Assembly: GCF_900094555.1 (NCBI RefSeq)
Contig: NZ_FMAC01000001.1
Coordinates: 930,001-994,000 of the forward strand
Reading direction: 5' to 3'
Source of the DNA: Martinezella hainanensis
GTDB lineage: Bacteria; Pseudomonadota; Alphaproteobacteria; Rhizobiales; Rhizobiaceae
Length of the DNA: 64,000 nt
The notes under the pieces were generated by a model, which was not told the DNA's origin, ran no database searches, and was given only the letters and a program-made list of their open reading frames with translations. Of the stretch, positions 63,372 through 64,000 are shown piece by piece; the stretch's first letter is position 1, and each line of letters starts with the position of its first letter. Made by a program: the position numbers and the translations under genes.

Positions 63372-64000
63372 TTACTGTGCTGCCTGACGCGGCTGCAGCT
63401 TCTCATCGATCTGGCGCGAAAGGATGGCGGAGAATTCATCCGCGAAGCCTTCCATGCGACCCGAGAGCTTGCCGGCATCGGCCGAGAACTTGTTGTAGGC
63501 GATAACCGCGGGAATAGCGGCGACCAGACCGATGGCGGTCGCAAGCAGCGCTTCGGCGATACCCGGAGCAACGACTGCAAGGTTCGTCGACTTCGAACCG
63601 GCGATCGCCTGGAACGAGGTCATGATACCGACGACGGTACCGAAGAGGCCGATGAACGGACCGGCCGAACCGATGGTCGCGAGCGAGCCGAGACGGGCGA
63701 TCAGATGCTCCGATTCGCGCGCCAGCGTCACGTCCATGGCGCGGTCGATACGCATCTGCAGGCCGATCGGCGAGCGGGCGCCGCGCTCGAACGACTTCTT
63801 CCATTCGCGCATGGCCGCGACGAAGATGGCGCTGAGGCCCGTATTGTTACGCTCCGAAAGCGTGCGGTAGAGCTCCTCGAGCGACTGGCCAGACCAGAAG
63901 ACCTGTTCGAAGTGATCGAACTGCCGGCGTGCCCGCGCGTAGCTCAGATATTTGTCGATGACGATCGCCCAGGTCCATACGGACGCTGCCAGCAGGCCGA
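63372..64000 (-). CDS. tolQ: Biopolymer transport protein TolQ, N-terminus beyond the window
   Basis: C-terminal 209 codons of the ExbB/TolQ proton channel. The frame stays open from the window end. Visible are SERNNTGLSAIFVAAMREWK in the cytoplasmic loop, and ATIGSAGPFIGLFGTVVGIM and GIAEALLATAIGLVAAIPAV in membrane helices 2 and 3, with the conserved threonines. It is the first gene of the tolQRAB-pal block. Confidence 0.94.
   Translation of the reverse strand, partial: GLLAASVWTWAIVIDKYLSYARARRQFDHFEQVFWSGQSLEELYRTLSERNNTGLSAIFVAAMREWKKSFERGARSPIGLQMRIDRAMDVTLARESEHLIARLGSLATIGSAGPFIGLFGTVVGIMTSFQAIAGSKSTNLAVVAPGIAEALLATAIGLVAAIPAVIAYNKFSADAGKLSGRMEGFADEFSAILSRQIDEKLQPRQAAQ

Overview
The window reads as a stretch of chromosome from a Rhizobiaceae alphaproteobacterium, most likely Rhizobium or a close relative. 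The reasons are the high GC content, the gene order tolQ-tolR-tolA-tolB-pal-cpoB-tilS-ftsH-glmM, the alphaproteobacterial type of SerC, several DUF982 and DUF6074 small proteins, and short intergenic palindromes of the kind common in rhizobia. No rRNA, insertion sequence, integrase or CRISPR array was seen. One tRNA gene (anticodon CAT) is present.

Layout. 1-2316: the end of a dipeptide/oligopeptide-type ABC importer (permease cut by the window edge, two ATPases). 2330-13414: a catabolic cluster for an aromatic acid handled as its CoA thioester, most likely 2-aminobenzoate (anthranilate). A CoA ligase diverges from an operon of a two-domain flavin monooxygenase/reductase, an SDR, a crotonase, two acyl-CoA dehydrogenases, a thioesterase, a Rid-family protein and a hydratase/3-hydroxyacyl-CoA dehydrogenase fusion. 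13433-19614: a class III nucleotide cyclase, two SDRs, a LysR regulator, and a flavin monooxygenase paired with an AhpD-like protein. 19797-32746: mixed metabolism and stress genes (OsmC, glycerate kinase, gamma-glutamyltransferase, MFS exporter, VOC-hydrolase fusion, secreted hydrolase, CaiB transferase with L-fuconate dehydratase, AhpD-like protein, cupin). 32959-35904: methionine importer metQ-metN-metI. 35968-37750: a 2-hydroxyacid dehydrogenase and a Tag-like glycosylase. 38009-41237: small orphan genes (three DUF982, one DUF6074, PilZ, secreted and very small proteins) next to the tRNA. 41698-45880: mnmA, then an operon of acyltransferase, CDP-diglyceride synthase, an unknown membrane protein and a divergent CDP-alcohol phosphatidyltransferase. 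46051-48969: serC-serA behind a structured leader. 49234-52829: a family 25 glycosyltransferase, two outer-membrane barrel proteins and an SH3 protein. 52917-64000: the Tol-Pal and tilS-ftsH-glmM block, all on the minus strand, with tolQ cut by the window edge.

How it works together. The first third is dominated by aerobic CoA-dependent ring degradation ending in beta-oxidation-like steps. The last fifth is envelope and essential-cell biology: Tol-Pal energises outer-membrane constriction, FtsH does membrane proteolysis, GlmM makes peptidoglycan precursor, and TilS and MnmA modify tRNA.

Points most worth a second look are the near-complete anthraniloyl-CoA cluster with unusual active-site substitutions, the four-gene phospholipid operon whose last enzyme has a degraded signature, the DUF982/DUF6074 small-gene cluster, the free TolA domain III paralog inside the tol operon, and CtrA-like sites upstream of both outer-membrane protein genes.
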